This document shows, piece after piece, positions 17,447 through 25,195 of a stretch of 48,349 nucleotides of DNA. Below the pieces are notes generated by a model, which saw nothing but the letters and a program-made list of their open reading frames with translations, was not told where the DNA came from and searched no databases. The stretch is from Methanomassiliicoccaceae archaeon UBA421. Its GTDB lineage: Archaea > Thermoplasmatota > Thermoplasmata > Methanomassiliicoccales > Methanomethylophilaceae. Numbering within the stretch: the first letter of the stretch is position 1; the number at the start of each line of letters is the position of its first letter. The position numbers and the translations under genes were made by a program. Location of the stretch: contig DAHB01000001.1 of NCBI GenBank assembly GCA_002498365.1, positions 1 to 48,349 of the forward strand. The letters run 5' to 3'.

Positions 17447-18478
17447 TCAGTTCGGCGGATATATCACAGTCATGAACACGCCCGCGGCAGCATCAAAATG
17501 ATGGATGCTTACCGTTATCGGCGTCTGGGCGGTCATCCACATCGTCAATCCCCCGAGCGTAGCCGATGTGTATTGAGTTCCATTGACGAACGAGCAGTAA
17601 GTAGTTCCTGCCTGTATAGTGTAGTAATTGCTTCCGATCTGTATGTCGACTTTCTTCTGTACTACGAACTTTAGGCAGAAAGTTCCGTTGATAGTTGTTT
17701 GAATGCTGGTGTTTTGCTCAGGGCCGGTGTAATCGACAGCATAAGCCGGATAGCTCACACCTCCCGATGTCACGGTTGTAGGCTGAATGGTGGCGATTTC
17801 CGTACCATTGACCGGAGGCACATCTACCGGATAATTGGCGAACAACAGGTGGTTGCCGGAGTTGATAGCTATGTTCTGTTCGCCCGCATAGGATGCAGTG
17901 ATCGAGAATACGAGATAGTCATTTCCTGGCGGTTCCTGGGTCAGGCCGTCGATTATTAAGCTTAAGGTCTTGCCGTTAAGGTTTGCAATGGTCGTATCAA
18001 TGCCTGCAGAAGGGATAGTGGTCTCTGTTCCGGCGCTGTCCGCAAGAGAGAAATGATATGTGAGGCCGGTGAAGGTTGCGCCTGAAGAACTCACCTTGAA
18101 CTCAGCGCTGCACAACAAGGTAACGTCAGTGATGCCGTTCGTAGAAGACGTGGCGATCTTTGCATTCCCTATATGTCTGTCTACGCTGTCAATAACATAG
18201 GTGGTAGTGCTGCCGTTAACGATTTTGTGATAGTCTATCAAATGGCCTCCGGCGCCCACAGTATCATCGAAAGACCCATATGACAGTAGATTTCCTGCAG
18301 TGTTAGTCAATTTGAGTTCGGTGCCCGTTGCACTGACAACATTGTCGGTGTTGGTCACGCTGCTGGAGCTTGCAGAATATCCTGGCCCTATGGTGAACAA
18401 TGAAATGAATGCAAGGAAGAGGAACACAGCGGCGAGCATCTCTGTGCAGACCTTTATTTTAACATTAGATGCCCTCAT
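17447..18478 (-). CDS. Secreted beta-rich surface protein with SipW/TasA-like signal region (paralogue 1)
   Basis: A 343-residue protein with a basic N terminus, a hydrophobic helix (about 13-31) and the signal end GPGYSASSSSVTNTDNVVSATG. The rest is rich in Thr, Ser, Gly and Asn, with no clear enzyme motif and only a few Cys, as expected of an exported beta-sandwich protein. The GYSA plus VTN..N..V box is shared with the products at 18846-19459 and 20006-20644, which adjoin a signal peptidase gene. Probably a cell-surface or fibre protein cut by that peptidase; inferred by analogy with SipW and TasA/CalY. It has its own upstream region with the shared 14-mer. Confidence 0.7.
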   Translation of the reverse strand: MRASNVKIKVCTEMLAAVFLFLAFISLFTIGPGYSASSSSVTNTDNVVSATGTELKLTNTAGNLLSYGSFDDTVGAGGHLIDYHKIVNGSTTTYVIDSVDRHIGNAKIATSSTNGITDVTLLCSAEFKVSSSGATFTGLTYHFSLADSAGTETTIPSAGIDTTIANLNGKTLSLIIDGLTQEPPGNDYLVFSITASYAGEQNIAINSGNHLLFANYPVDVPPVNGTEIATIQPTTVTSGGVSYPAYAVDYTGPEQNTSIQTTINGTFCLKFVVQKKVDIQIGSNYYTIQAGTTYCSFVNGTQYTSATLGGLTMWMTAQTPITVSIHHFDAAAGVFMTVIYPPN

Positions 18479-18845
18479 ATTATACTGTTCCCGGCATCGG
18501 TGAAGCAGACTATTGAAGGTAAAGAGAAAGCGTCGCTGAAAGATTCAACATTATCGCGACCTTAATTTCTGTACCTGACATAGACACGGCTCCAATGGAT
18601 AGCTCTGTTATGATGTTGTATAAGCATTGGATATATTAACATTGTTACTCATGTAAAAAAATAGTTTGTATATTCGTGAGTTTATGCACAGAATATTAAT
18701 GTCCAACGTTGATAAAATAAGAAGGCAGATATTGATTTTTAAAAATGAATGGCGACCCGTATTCCGCGATAGGGTCAAAAAAATATTTGAAAGGCCGACC
18801 GATCGAAGGACCGGTGGTGCTTTCCTTAATAGTTTATTTCTCTAC
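18479..18845. other. AT-rich intergenic region with no gene
   Basis: Holds the leader of paralogue 1 and the 14-mer element at 18634-18647. I see no coding sequence: open frames here lack a binding site and family features. TCGCGACC at 18554-18561 recurs at 19525-19532, in each case about 80 bases from the 14-mer. Confidence 0.5.
18634..18647 (-). promoter_or_regulatory. Shared 14-mer upstream of surface-protein paralogue 1
   Basis: TATTAACATTGTTA on the plus strand, 156 bases before the gene start. It differs by one base from identical copies at 19607-19620 and 21241-21254, each upstream of one unit of the surface-protein cluster. It may contain the TATA box or an operator. Confidence 0.5.
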
Positions 18846-19459
18846 TCAGGCCTGGGTCACGTAGATTTTGATATCGTACGTGAAGTCGTCATACGGCGTA
18901 ACCAGATCATTCTTGGTTATACTAAGTTGGCCGCTGAGAACAAGCGTGAATTCGAAATCCTGTGATCCAACTGCTTCATTTTTCAGTACGATGGTACCCG
19001 GAGTGTCTTCTAAGAGGTCTTTATTCACACTAGTTGTATTGTTGACAACACTAAGTCCGGTGACTATAGTGTAAGTAGTGTCAGCGCCATCTTTCCACGT
19101 GATCTCATATTTCATGGTTACTTCTGTAACAGTAGGGTCGCTAACGTGGATTTTCAGAATCGCTCCCCCGAGGACCTCATTACCAGATGTGTAGGTGATG
19201 GTTCCATTACTCTGTGAGCTTTCCCACAATATATCTCCCGCAGCAACGAAACTGTTTTCGCCCAGCAATTCATCTTTGTCATAGTTCACGAGCTTGGCGG
19301 TCAGACCATCTGTGGTAATTATATTATTAGTGTTGGTGACTCGCTATTGAGAGCGGCGTATCCGAGCCCGACCATCGCCGCTGCGCAAAGCAACAGCGCG
19401 ACAACCGGGACCAGGAGCTTCTTGTGGCCCCTTTCACTTTTATATGTCGTCATATTCAT
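18846..19459 (-). pseudogene. Frameshifted surface-protein paralogue 2
   Basis: From ATG 19459 (ribosome site GGAGA) the product reads MNMTTYKSERGHKKLLVP, a hydrophobic signal helix, then GLGYAALNSE, and stops at TAA after ESPTLII. A one-base shift near 19340 restores VTNTNNIITTDGLTAKL and an open frame of 165 codons to TGA 18848-18846. Both halves match the sister protein at 20006-20644 (GVGYSALISEVTNEANL), so one base is missing after the Glu codon. This could be a real loss, a phase-variable site or a sequence error. The mature part ends with VTPYDDFTYDIKIYVTQA, similar to the sister's end. Confidence 0.75.
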
Positions 19460-19606
19460 TTCTCCTTTTTCGCAGTATTTTGCCGTTCCAAAGACCGATC
19501 TCCGGGAAGTTTTCTCGAAGTCGATCGCGACCCGAGTCCACCGGCCCCCAGATATGGATATGGATTTGACAGAATATTCTGATGAAGCTTGATTAGATAT
19601 TTAGTA

Positions 19607-19620
19607 TATTAACGTTGTTA
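19607..19620 (-). promoter_or_regulatory. Shared 14-mer upstream of surface-protein paralogue 2
   Basis: TATTAACGTTGTTA, 148 bases before the start of the frameshifted gene, identical to the copy before the signal peptidase gene. Confidence 0.5.
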
Positions 19621-20005
19621 TCATAAATAAATTTAAGCGGCCGCATAGGTGTTCAGGATAAAATTATCAGCAATTTCATATATTAAAAAGTATAGAATTT
19701 GACCTCCGTCATAGATCCATGGCCGGGACTTGCACAACGATATATTTTTCTAAAGGCACATCACGGCGCAAAGCAGAAAGTTCACCCGATCGATCACCGG
19801 CAGAGCATAAGGGCGACATCAGAGATGACAAGCTCTCGCTGTTCCTTTTATTTCTCTATTTTTTGTGGTATCGGTCTTATTTACACAGTTTTCATTTCGT
19901 GCAAGCTGATCTCGCAGTCGAACGCGGAATCACTTTAGTTCGATGCTATGCCATCATATTGTGTCTTCGATAAAGTCGCCCCTCTGGTCCGTCTGGGCAC
20001 TTTGT
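19621..20005. other. Intergenic stretch, no gene recognised
   Basis: AT-rich spacer between the downstream end of paralogue 3 and the upstream region of paralogue 2. Two overlapping plus-strand frames of about 80 codons have no convincing binding site or family resemblance. I see no RNA gene. Confidence 0.4.
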
Positions 20006-20644
20006 TCAGGATAGGTGGGGCTCCACATATATGGTAATGGCGTAATAGATGTTGCCCGGCTCGTAGACCAAGCCGATTACATCTTCAGGAATTTTTCCGT
20101 TAAGGGTAAACAGATAGCTACTGTTGATATTCATAGGTGCCGTCTTCTTTCCTTCTTCCAGTAAAAACGCTGTTTCACCCTCCCCTATCACAAGGAACGT
20201 TTCCATTCCGTAGAGGGATTCCGGGTCGTCCCCCGTCCAGACAACATCGTACCACAAAACGACTGATTTTATATCAGAGTTCGGCGAAGGGTCGATACTT
20301 ATGAACGCCCTGCCGAGCTCCAGTGTCTGACGGCTTACGGAGAACGTCGGAGGATCGCTATTGACCCCGCTACTGCCGTAGCCGATCTTGCTGGCGCCGT
20401 TGCCTCCGTTTGCATTACGGCCGAACTCCCCTCCGCTCATGATTTCTCCGTCCTCGTTCAGGAACTTGGCGTCCAGCCCCTCGGCCGCTACAAGGTTCGC
20501 TTCGTTTGTAACTTCACTTATAAGCGCAGAATATCCCACTCCGATCATGGCGAAAAAGCAGAAGATAACGGTCATTATCGGAATCAGGGCCCTCCTCCTC
20601 CGGCGTTTATCTTCCTCATCGTACGACGTCATCGTCCTCGTCAT
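20006..20644 (-). CDS. Secreted surface protein with SipW/TasA-like signal region (paralogue 3)
   Basis: A 212-residue protein. After an acidic then strongly basic start (DEEDKRRRRR) comes a hydrophobic helix (about 18-38) ending GVGYSALISEVTNEANLVA. The mature part is beta-rich (SVRQTLELGRAFISIDPSPN, VVLWYDVVWTGDD, ending YYAITIYVEPHLS) without enzyme motifs. It overlaps the signal peptidase gene upstream by 29 bases, the pairing seen in Bacillus sipW-tasA, so it is the likely substrate. The start may be ATG 20644 or ATG 20632. Confidence 0.72.
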   Translation of the reverse strand: MTRTMTSYDEEDKRRRRRALIPIMTVIFCFFAMIGVGYSALISEVTNEANLVAAEGLDAKFLNEDGEIMSGGEFGRNANGGNGASKIGYGSSGVNSDPPTFSVSRQTLELGRAFISIDPSPNSDIKSVVLWYDVVWTGDDPESLYGMETFLVIGEGETAFLLEEGKKTAPMNINSSYLFTLNGKIPEDVIGLVYEPGNIYYAITIYVEPHLS

Positions 20645-21188
20645 CCTCCACTTGCGAGTATGCGCGCATGATTTCGCGAATACAGTAAATTACGATCAAA
20701 GCACATGCAACGAAGGCGAAGGTCCACATCATCTTATCTTTGGCCAAAGTCACAATCTCTCCGGAAATATGGGATACGCCAACGACCTTTCCTATGACCT
20801 TTCCCGGGTAAACTATTGGATCAACGCTGCTATTCGCATCTCCCTTGGTTATGAAACTGCCGTCGTCGCGTATATCCACCACGCGGTGCACGATCATCAC
20901 GCCGCCTCTGTCGTAGGCAATGACGTCGCCGATAGCTATGGTGTCAAGTTCATCCTGATCCAGGTGATGTATCATTATCAGGCTGTTTATCTTGATGGTG
21001 GATATCGGATAATCCGTTGGGTCTCCGTCCATGGAACCAGACACAATAAGGCGAACCTCTCGATCTCTTAGATCGAAGGAGCCATCGTTGATATTGTACA
21101 GGGCACACGCTCCGGCCCCAACCAAAACAACAATGACTGCTGCTATCAGTCCAGCAAATATTTTGCTTTTGTTTTGGTAATACAACAT
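20616..21188 (-). CDS. Signal peptidase I, SipW/archaeal type
   Basis: A membrane protease of about 190 residues that removes signal peptides outside the membrane. It has an N-terminal helix (about 7-28), VSGSM with the catalytic Ser (about residue 51), VMIVHRVV with His replacing the Lys of bacterial enzymes (ER/archaeal type), ITKGDANSSVDP (box E), and a second helix near the C terminus (WTFAFVACALIVIYCI), then an acidic tail. ATG 21188 follows GAGG; an in-frame GTG at 21203 overlaps that site. The partner surface-protein gene overlaps its 3' end. Dedicated processing of the neighbouring secreted proteins is inferred from this linkage. Confidence 0.85.
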   Translation of the reverse strand: MLYYQNKSKIFAGLIAAVIVVLVGAGACALYNINDGSFDLRDREVRLIVSGSMDGDPTDYPISTIKINSLIMIHHLDQDELDTIAIGDVIAYDRGGVMIVHRVVDIRDDGSFITKGDANSSVDPIVYPGKVIGKVVGVSHISGEIVTLAKDKMMWTFAFVACALIVIYCIREIMRAYSQVEDDEDDDVVR

Positions 21189-21240
21189 CTCGTTTGTCCT
21201 CACTAGCTAAAAACTAGAGGGGAATTGTCTTTTTGATATT

Positions 21241-21254
21241 TATTAACGTTGTTA
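21241..21254 (-). promoter_or_regulatory. Shared 14-mer upstream of the signal peptidase gene
   Basis: TATTAACGTTGTTA, about 40-50 bases before the signal peptidase start, identical to 19607-19620. Its distance here allows a TATA/BRE role; the other two copies sit farther upstream, implying leaders of over 100 bases. Confidence 0.5.
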
Positions 21255-21707
21255 TTAACCTGATATAGCTGTATCTACGTTCTTTAATTCCATCGGATTC
21301 ATGTTCTTTTCACGCCTGGCGGCGTTGAACTGTTTAGTCGCGATCGCAAGCGACGAGCCTTCTATCGCCATTGCTATGATCAAAACAACATAGTTCAAGG
21401 TCAGGTCTCCGAACGGATGATCGCCGGCGGCGGATTCGACAAGGGCCTCATATCCATGCGAGACGGACATCTCGCCGCATATTGCGAATATCAACATAGA
21501 GGCGACAAGGGTCCAAAAATAGAGTTCTTTCCCATAGCCGAATGGATGCTTCCGGTCGGCTTTCTTATCGGACTTCTTCATCCCATATGGGATAAGTATT
21601 CCGTTGACCATCGAGTAATATTTTCTTATTTCCGTTCGGAAGTTAAATTTTATTTCGTCCACCGTGATATGTACAGCCTCGTTAACACTTAAAGCAAAAC
21701 ATAACAC
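21255..21707 (-). pseudogene. Remnant of a cation diffusion facilitator (CDF) efflux transporter
   Basis: The frame contains EAVHITVD, MVNGILIPYGMKKSDKKADRKHPFGYGKELYFWTLVASML, read as the CDF stretch around helices 2 and 3 (HPFGYGKELYFW is a family hallmark; only the part up to 20 residues is diagnostic). There are no recognisable first helices, an extra stretch splits EAVHITVD from SMVNG, and the protein ends after about 150 residues instead of about 300, lacking helices 5-6 and the cytoplasmic domain. Such a fragment cannot form the metal pathway. Upstream bases 21708-21937 show no intact gene. Confidence 0.6.
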
Positions 21708-21937
21708 TCCTTCGACCCCGGCACTGTAATCGTCGTTTCCCGTGCTGGCGCCCGTGTATTCAAATTCGTAGGCAGGGTTGGGAAGACAGCCACAGTAGGT
21801 GAATAATCTACAACGGGACCGTCTTCGGACGGATTATAATTGTTCATTCGAATGTGAGAACAATGGCATTGCTCCCATTGGTTACATCGCTGTTATTTAT
21901 ACACACCATATAAAAATGTAAGAGGTTTAAACGGAAG

Positions 21938-22504
21938 TTACTTTGATACGGGGAACAAGGGGAGGACTTCCTTCTTATTGACCTCGTTTATCACTTCCGC
22001 AAGGCCCGTATACATCGCGACCAGGCCCAGCACTATTCCGATGGCCGCGGACACGACTATTACATCGTTGCTCTGAAGGAGCGTTCCTGCTCCGAGCCCG
22101 ACGAACACGATGGTCAGAAGTCCGAAAACCGATTGCAGCGCCCTGTTGGTCTTCAACGTTCCGAAGAACAGCATGAATGTCAGGAAGCCCCATCCGAAGA
22201 AGAAGACCGCCTTGAACACGTGGTCCGGTGCCGCCAGCCCCAGGGCCACGGCGATATTCATGAAAGCAAAAGACATCCAGAACGAACCATACGAAGCGAA
22301 GGCCACGGTTCCGAAGGTATTGCCCTTCTTGGATTCGATGAAACCCACAATCAGCTGTAACAGCCCTCCGTAGAAGATCATCATGCCCCAGGCAAGGCTG
22401 TCGATAGGCCTCCCGGTGAAGTCCAAGAACATAGCTAGCAGAGTGGTCATGCCAAAGGCGCAAAGGCCCAGGGCACCGACATTGGCGAAATTTGATTCCG
22501 TCAT
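21938..22504 (-). CDS. GPR1/FUN34/YaaH (SatP-like) acetate/succinate permease
   Basis: A 188-residue membrane protein with six hydrophobic helices. The N-terminal NVGALGLCAFGMTTLL corresponds to the family signature (N-P-A-P-L-G-L-x-x-F-G), and FYGGLLQLIVGFIESKKGNTFG to the second conserved segment. The family takes up acetate or related small acids. It is in line with the dehydrogenase gene upstream, with a 77-base gap, so co-transcription is possible. Acetate as carbon source would fit the incomplete carbon fixation of this order. Confidence 0.85.
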   Translation of the reverse strand: MTESNFANVGALGLCAFGMTTLLAMFLDFTGRPIDSLAWGMMIFYGGLLQLIVGFIESKKGNTFGTVAFASYGSFWMSFAFMNIAVALGLAAPDHVFKAVFFFGWGFLTFMLFFGTLKTNRALQSVFGLLTIVFVGLGAGTLLQSNDVIVVSAAIGIVLGLVAMYTGLAEVINEVNKKEVLPLFPVSK

Positions 22505-22581
22505 TTGATCGTTGCTCTAAAATCACGTCGATATTAAATAATCGACGGTGTCGAACTTCGTCAATTGACGGAATAAATGGT

Positions 22582-23808
22582 TTATATGTGAGTTCGGTCC
22601 GTCTTGGCCTCGTCGACGTAGGCCTGCCAAATCTTCTTTAGGTCAGGTCTCTGGACAGTTTCCATAACATATTCGGCGAACTCGTCCCCGGTCGCTCCGG
22701 TTCCCCTTCCGGTCATCACTAGTTTCTTTTCGAACTGGCAGCAGACGTCTAGGGCCATAGTGAGCCTCTCGCCCTTTTCAGCCTCGCCGATGTGGTTCAT
22801 CATAAGCGCGACAGCCTTGATCATACTGCTAGGGTCAGCGTACTGGCCGCGGCCTTCGTTGACCATCCTGGGCGCAGAACCGTGGATGGCTTCGAACATG
22901 GCGTACCTCTTTCCGAGGTTGGCGCTGCCCGCCGTACCGACCCCTCCCTGGATCTGCGCGGCCTCGTCGGTGATTATGTCTCCGTAAAGGTTCGGAAGTA
23001 TGAATACGCGGAAACTGCTCCTCCTTGCGGGGTCGATGAGCTTCGCGGTCATGATGTCGATGAACCAATCGTCCCACCTGATACCGGGGTATTCTTTGGC
23101 CACATCTTCGGCGATGCTCAGGAATTTTCCGTCGGTGGTCTTTATGATGTTGGCCTTGGTGACGAGCGAAACGTAATCGATTCCGTTCTTCTTGGCGTAA
23201 TCGAATCCGGCGCGGACGATCCTTTCGGTCCCTTGGGTAGTGGCAACGCAGAAATCCATTGCAAGGTCCTCCGTTACGTTGATCCCGTCGCTTCCGAGGG
23301 CGTAGCTGCCTTCAGTATTCTCCCTGAAGAATACCCAATCTATCTCAAGCTCCGGAACCGATACAGGCCTCACGTTGGCGAAAAGATCGAGCTCTTTCCT
23401 CATTGCCACGTTTGCGCTCTCTATGTTGGGCCACGGATCCCCCTTCTTCGGCGTGGTGGTCGGCCCCTTCAGGATAACGTGACATTTTTTTAGTTCTGCA
23501 AGCGTGTCGTCAGGTATAGCTTTCATGACCTCGACGCGCTTCTCGATGGTCAGCCCTTCTATCTGGCGGACCTCTACTTTTCCCGACTTTATTTTGTCGG
23601 CGAGGAGAAACTCCATGACCTTCTGTGCGGAAGAGCAGATATACGGTCCGATCCCGTCCCCTCCGCATACGCCTATGATCATTCTGTCCAGCTTGGAATA
23701 ATCCACCCAGTCTCCTTCCTTCTTCAGAGTCTCGACCCTCTCGAGCTGCCTCCTCAGAAGCTTACCGTAGTTTTCCTGGGCGCTTTGAATTGCTTTTTCA
23801 TCAACCAT
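22582..23808 (-). CDS. Isocitrate/isopropylmalate dehydrogenase family enzyme
   Basis: A 408-residue NAD(P)-dependent beta-decarboxylating dehydrogenase. Seen: GGDGIGPYI near the N terminus, ILKGPTTTPKKGD, the substrate-binding RENTEGSYALGSDG, the active-site Lys region VTKANIIK, metal ligands in PNLYGDIITDEAA, and FEAIHGSAPRM (cofactor site). The N-terminal 35 residues are a longer than usual helical extension. It most probably makes 2-oxoglutarate from isocitrate, but isopropylmalate or homoisocitrate activity cannot be excluded by sequence reading. ATG 23808 is the start. Confidence 0.85.
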   Translation of the reverse strand: MVDEKAIQSAQENYGKLLRRQLERVETLKKEGDWVDYSKLDRMIIGVCGGDGIGPYICSSAQKVMEFLLADKIKSGKVEVRQIEGLTIEKRVEVMKAIPDDTLAELKKCHVILKGPTTTPKKGDPWPNIESANVAMRKELDLFANVRPVSVPELEIDWVFFRENTEGSYALGSDGINVTEDLAMDFCVATTQGTERIVRAGFDYAKKNGIDYVSLVTKANIIKTTDGKFLSIAEDVAKEYPGIRWDDWFIDIMTAKLIDPARRSSFRVFILPNLYGDIITDEAAQIQGGVGTAGSANLGKRYAMFEAIHGSAPRMVNEGRGQYADPSSMIKAVALMMNHIGEAEKGERLTMALDVCCQFEKKLVMTGRGTGATGDEFAEYVMETVQRPDLKKIWQAYVDEAKTDRTHI

Positions 23809-23937
23809 TGTGATCGTTTGCCTATATTGACCGACGATAAAGTATTTTCCGATAGCAGTACATTGTTAAATAAATCGGGAGCGGTAAATCTGAGTACCGG
23901 TATCCTGTCCGCGGCAGGTGTCGCCGTTTCATAACAT

Positions 23938-24696
23938 TTGCGCTTCCGAGAAAGGACCGCATATCCGACCGGCGGTCTGAAAACAGCTGGAAAATACGGG
24001 AAAGAAATACTTCTGGCACATATGTGCCATAACATCACTGAACATGTGCGCAAAATAGAGTCAGATTCGACGGGCATAAACTTGTCTGATACGGATCCGC
24101 GGCACTCCAGGGCCCGGGATACAGGTCTGAATGACCGGGGCTGGCCGAAGTTCCACACGCTCGGCGACATTGATTCGGGAGAGATCATCGCATACGCGCT
24201 TACCGACGGTTCGGTTGGCTACCCTCAGATGCTTATAGTTCTCGCGGAGACGGCCTTGTAACGCGGCCATCTCTTCTATGTGGTGTACGCAGACGGGGCG
24301 TATTCGTCGGAAAGGAACTGTAAATGTCTGAGTCCAGGAAGATAAAGTTCATAATGAGTTTTAGATCGAACACCTGGTCCAATAACAACGGATGCCCGGC
24401 CAGAGGCGAGGCGGCCCGCTTCCGGTGCGGCCTTCCGTACGACAGATGGAAGACGGTTTCCGGACACGGGGTCAGGTGAAATCGAATGTGTGTTCAGGGA
24501 ACTTCAAAAAGATATCTCCGGAAACGGTCAGTTTGGAGATGGGGATCGCCCGCCAGGTGTATGTCGGAATATGCGTTTTTAACGGTTATAAGGAAACGAG
24601 GTTTGGAATTATGAGGGCCATGGACAACGGTCAGGCCGCCGTCACTCGGCTTTGCCGTTCCCGATTTGTAGAACAGTGTAGCCAGAGCAGCAGCGT
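23938..24696 (+). pseudogene. Decayed IS5-like transposase
   Basis: Pieces in three frames match a DDE transposase in order: ESDSTGINLSD and GWPKFHTLGDIDSGEIIAY (first Asp; 24060-24240), VVYADGAYSSERN (second Asp; about 24279-24320), KIKFIMSFRSN and GCPARGEAARF (24340-24420), then VCSGNFKKISPETVS and FNGYKE (24490-24600). Stops and frame changes separate them, and the third catalytic Glu is not retained. Terminal inverted repeats were not found. It is dead and leaves no intact mobile element. The surrounding 23809-24823 holds no other gene. Confidence 0.7.
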
Positions 24697-24823
24697 CAAT
24701 ATATTATTTGTTTATAATGCAGTGTTACATCGATCGAAGCCCATGATGGGGCCGATGACAAAGAAGGCGTAATAACAATGCCTTCCTATGTTGTGCTACG
24801 ATTATTTCATACATGGGGGCCAA

Positions 24824-25162
24824 ATGTATAATTCGAACAATAACGGAAGGAAATATAAGGTGCTCCTGGTACCTGTCATAGCGTTGTTGCTTTGCGCATT
24901 GACCATAGGTGGGCCATCATACTGTGTTACAAATGCGAGCACGGCCGAGAACACCGCAAACGTTGTTAGCTTCGACGGACTCGAGGCCAAGCTGTTGGAT
25001 GAAGATGGAAATCTTCTAACGGGAGCGGGATTCAGCAATGATACTCGATTGGAGTCCTTCGTCAAACTGGATAATACATATACTCTGAGAAAGATGGAAA
25101 ATGTAAAAATCGGGAGCGGCACGCGCTCAGATTCTTCGGACAAGCATTTGCACAAAAAGTAA
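24824..25162 (+). CDS. Short surface-protein paralogue 4 (probably truncated)
   Basis: A 112-residue product from ATG 24824: basic start, hydrophobic helix, then GGPSYCVTNASTAENTANVV and FDGLEAKLLDEDGNLLTGAG. The latter aligns with the sister protein at 20006-20644 (EGLDAKFLNEDGEIMSGGE). After about 85 residues the likeness ends and a basic, low-complexity tail leads to TAA. It lies beyond the transposase remnant and 33 bases before the MMPL gene. The GYSA cleavage region is altered to PSYC. Either a truncated relic or a short exported protein. Confidence 0.6.
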   Translation: MYNSNNNGRKYKVLLVPVIALLLCALTIGGPSYCVTNASTAENTANVVSFDGLEAKLLDEDGNLLTGAGFSNDTRLESFVKLDNTYTLRKMENVKIGSGTRSDSSDKHLHKK

Positions 25163-25195
25163 TATTAATAAAAGGGTCTACAATCAAGATGTTCG

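Noticed and set aside
19699..19973. Two overlapping frames of about 80 codons between the surface-protein genes
   Set aside because: No binding site, no family likeness, and mutually overlapping in different frames.
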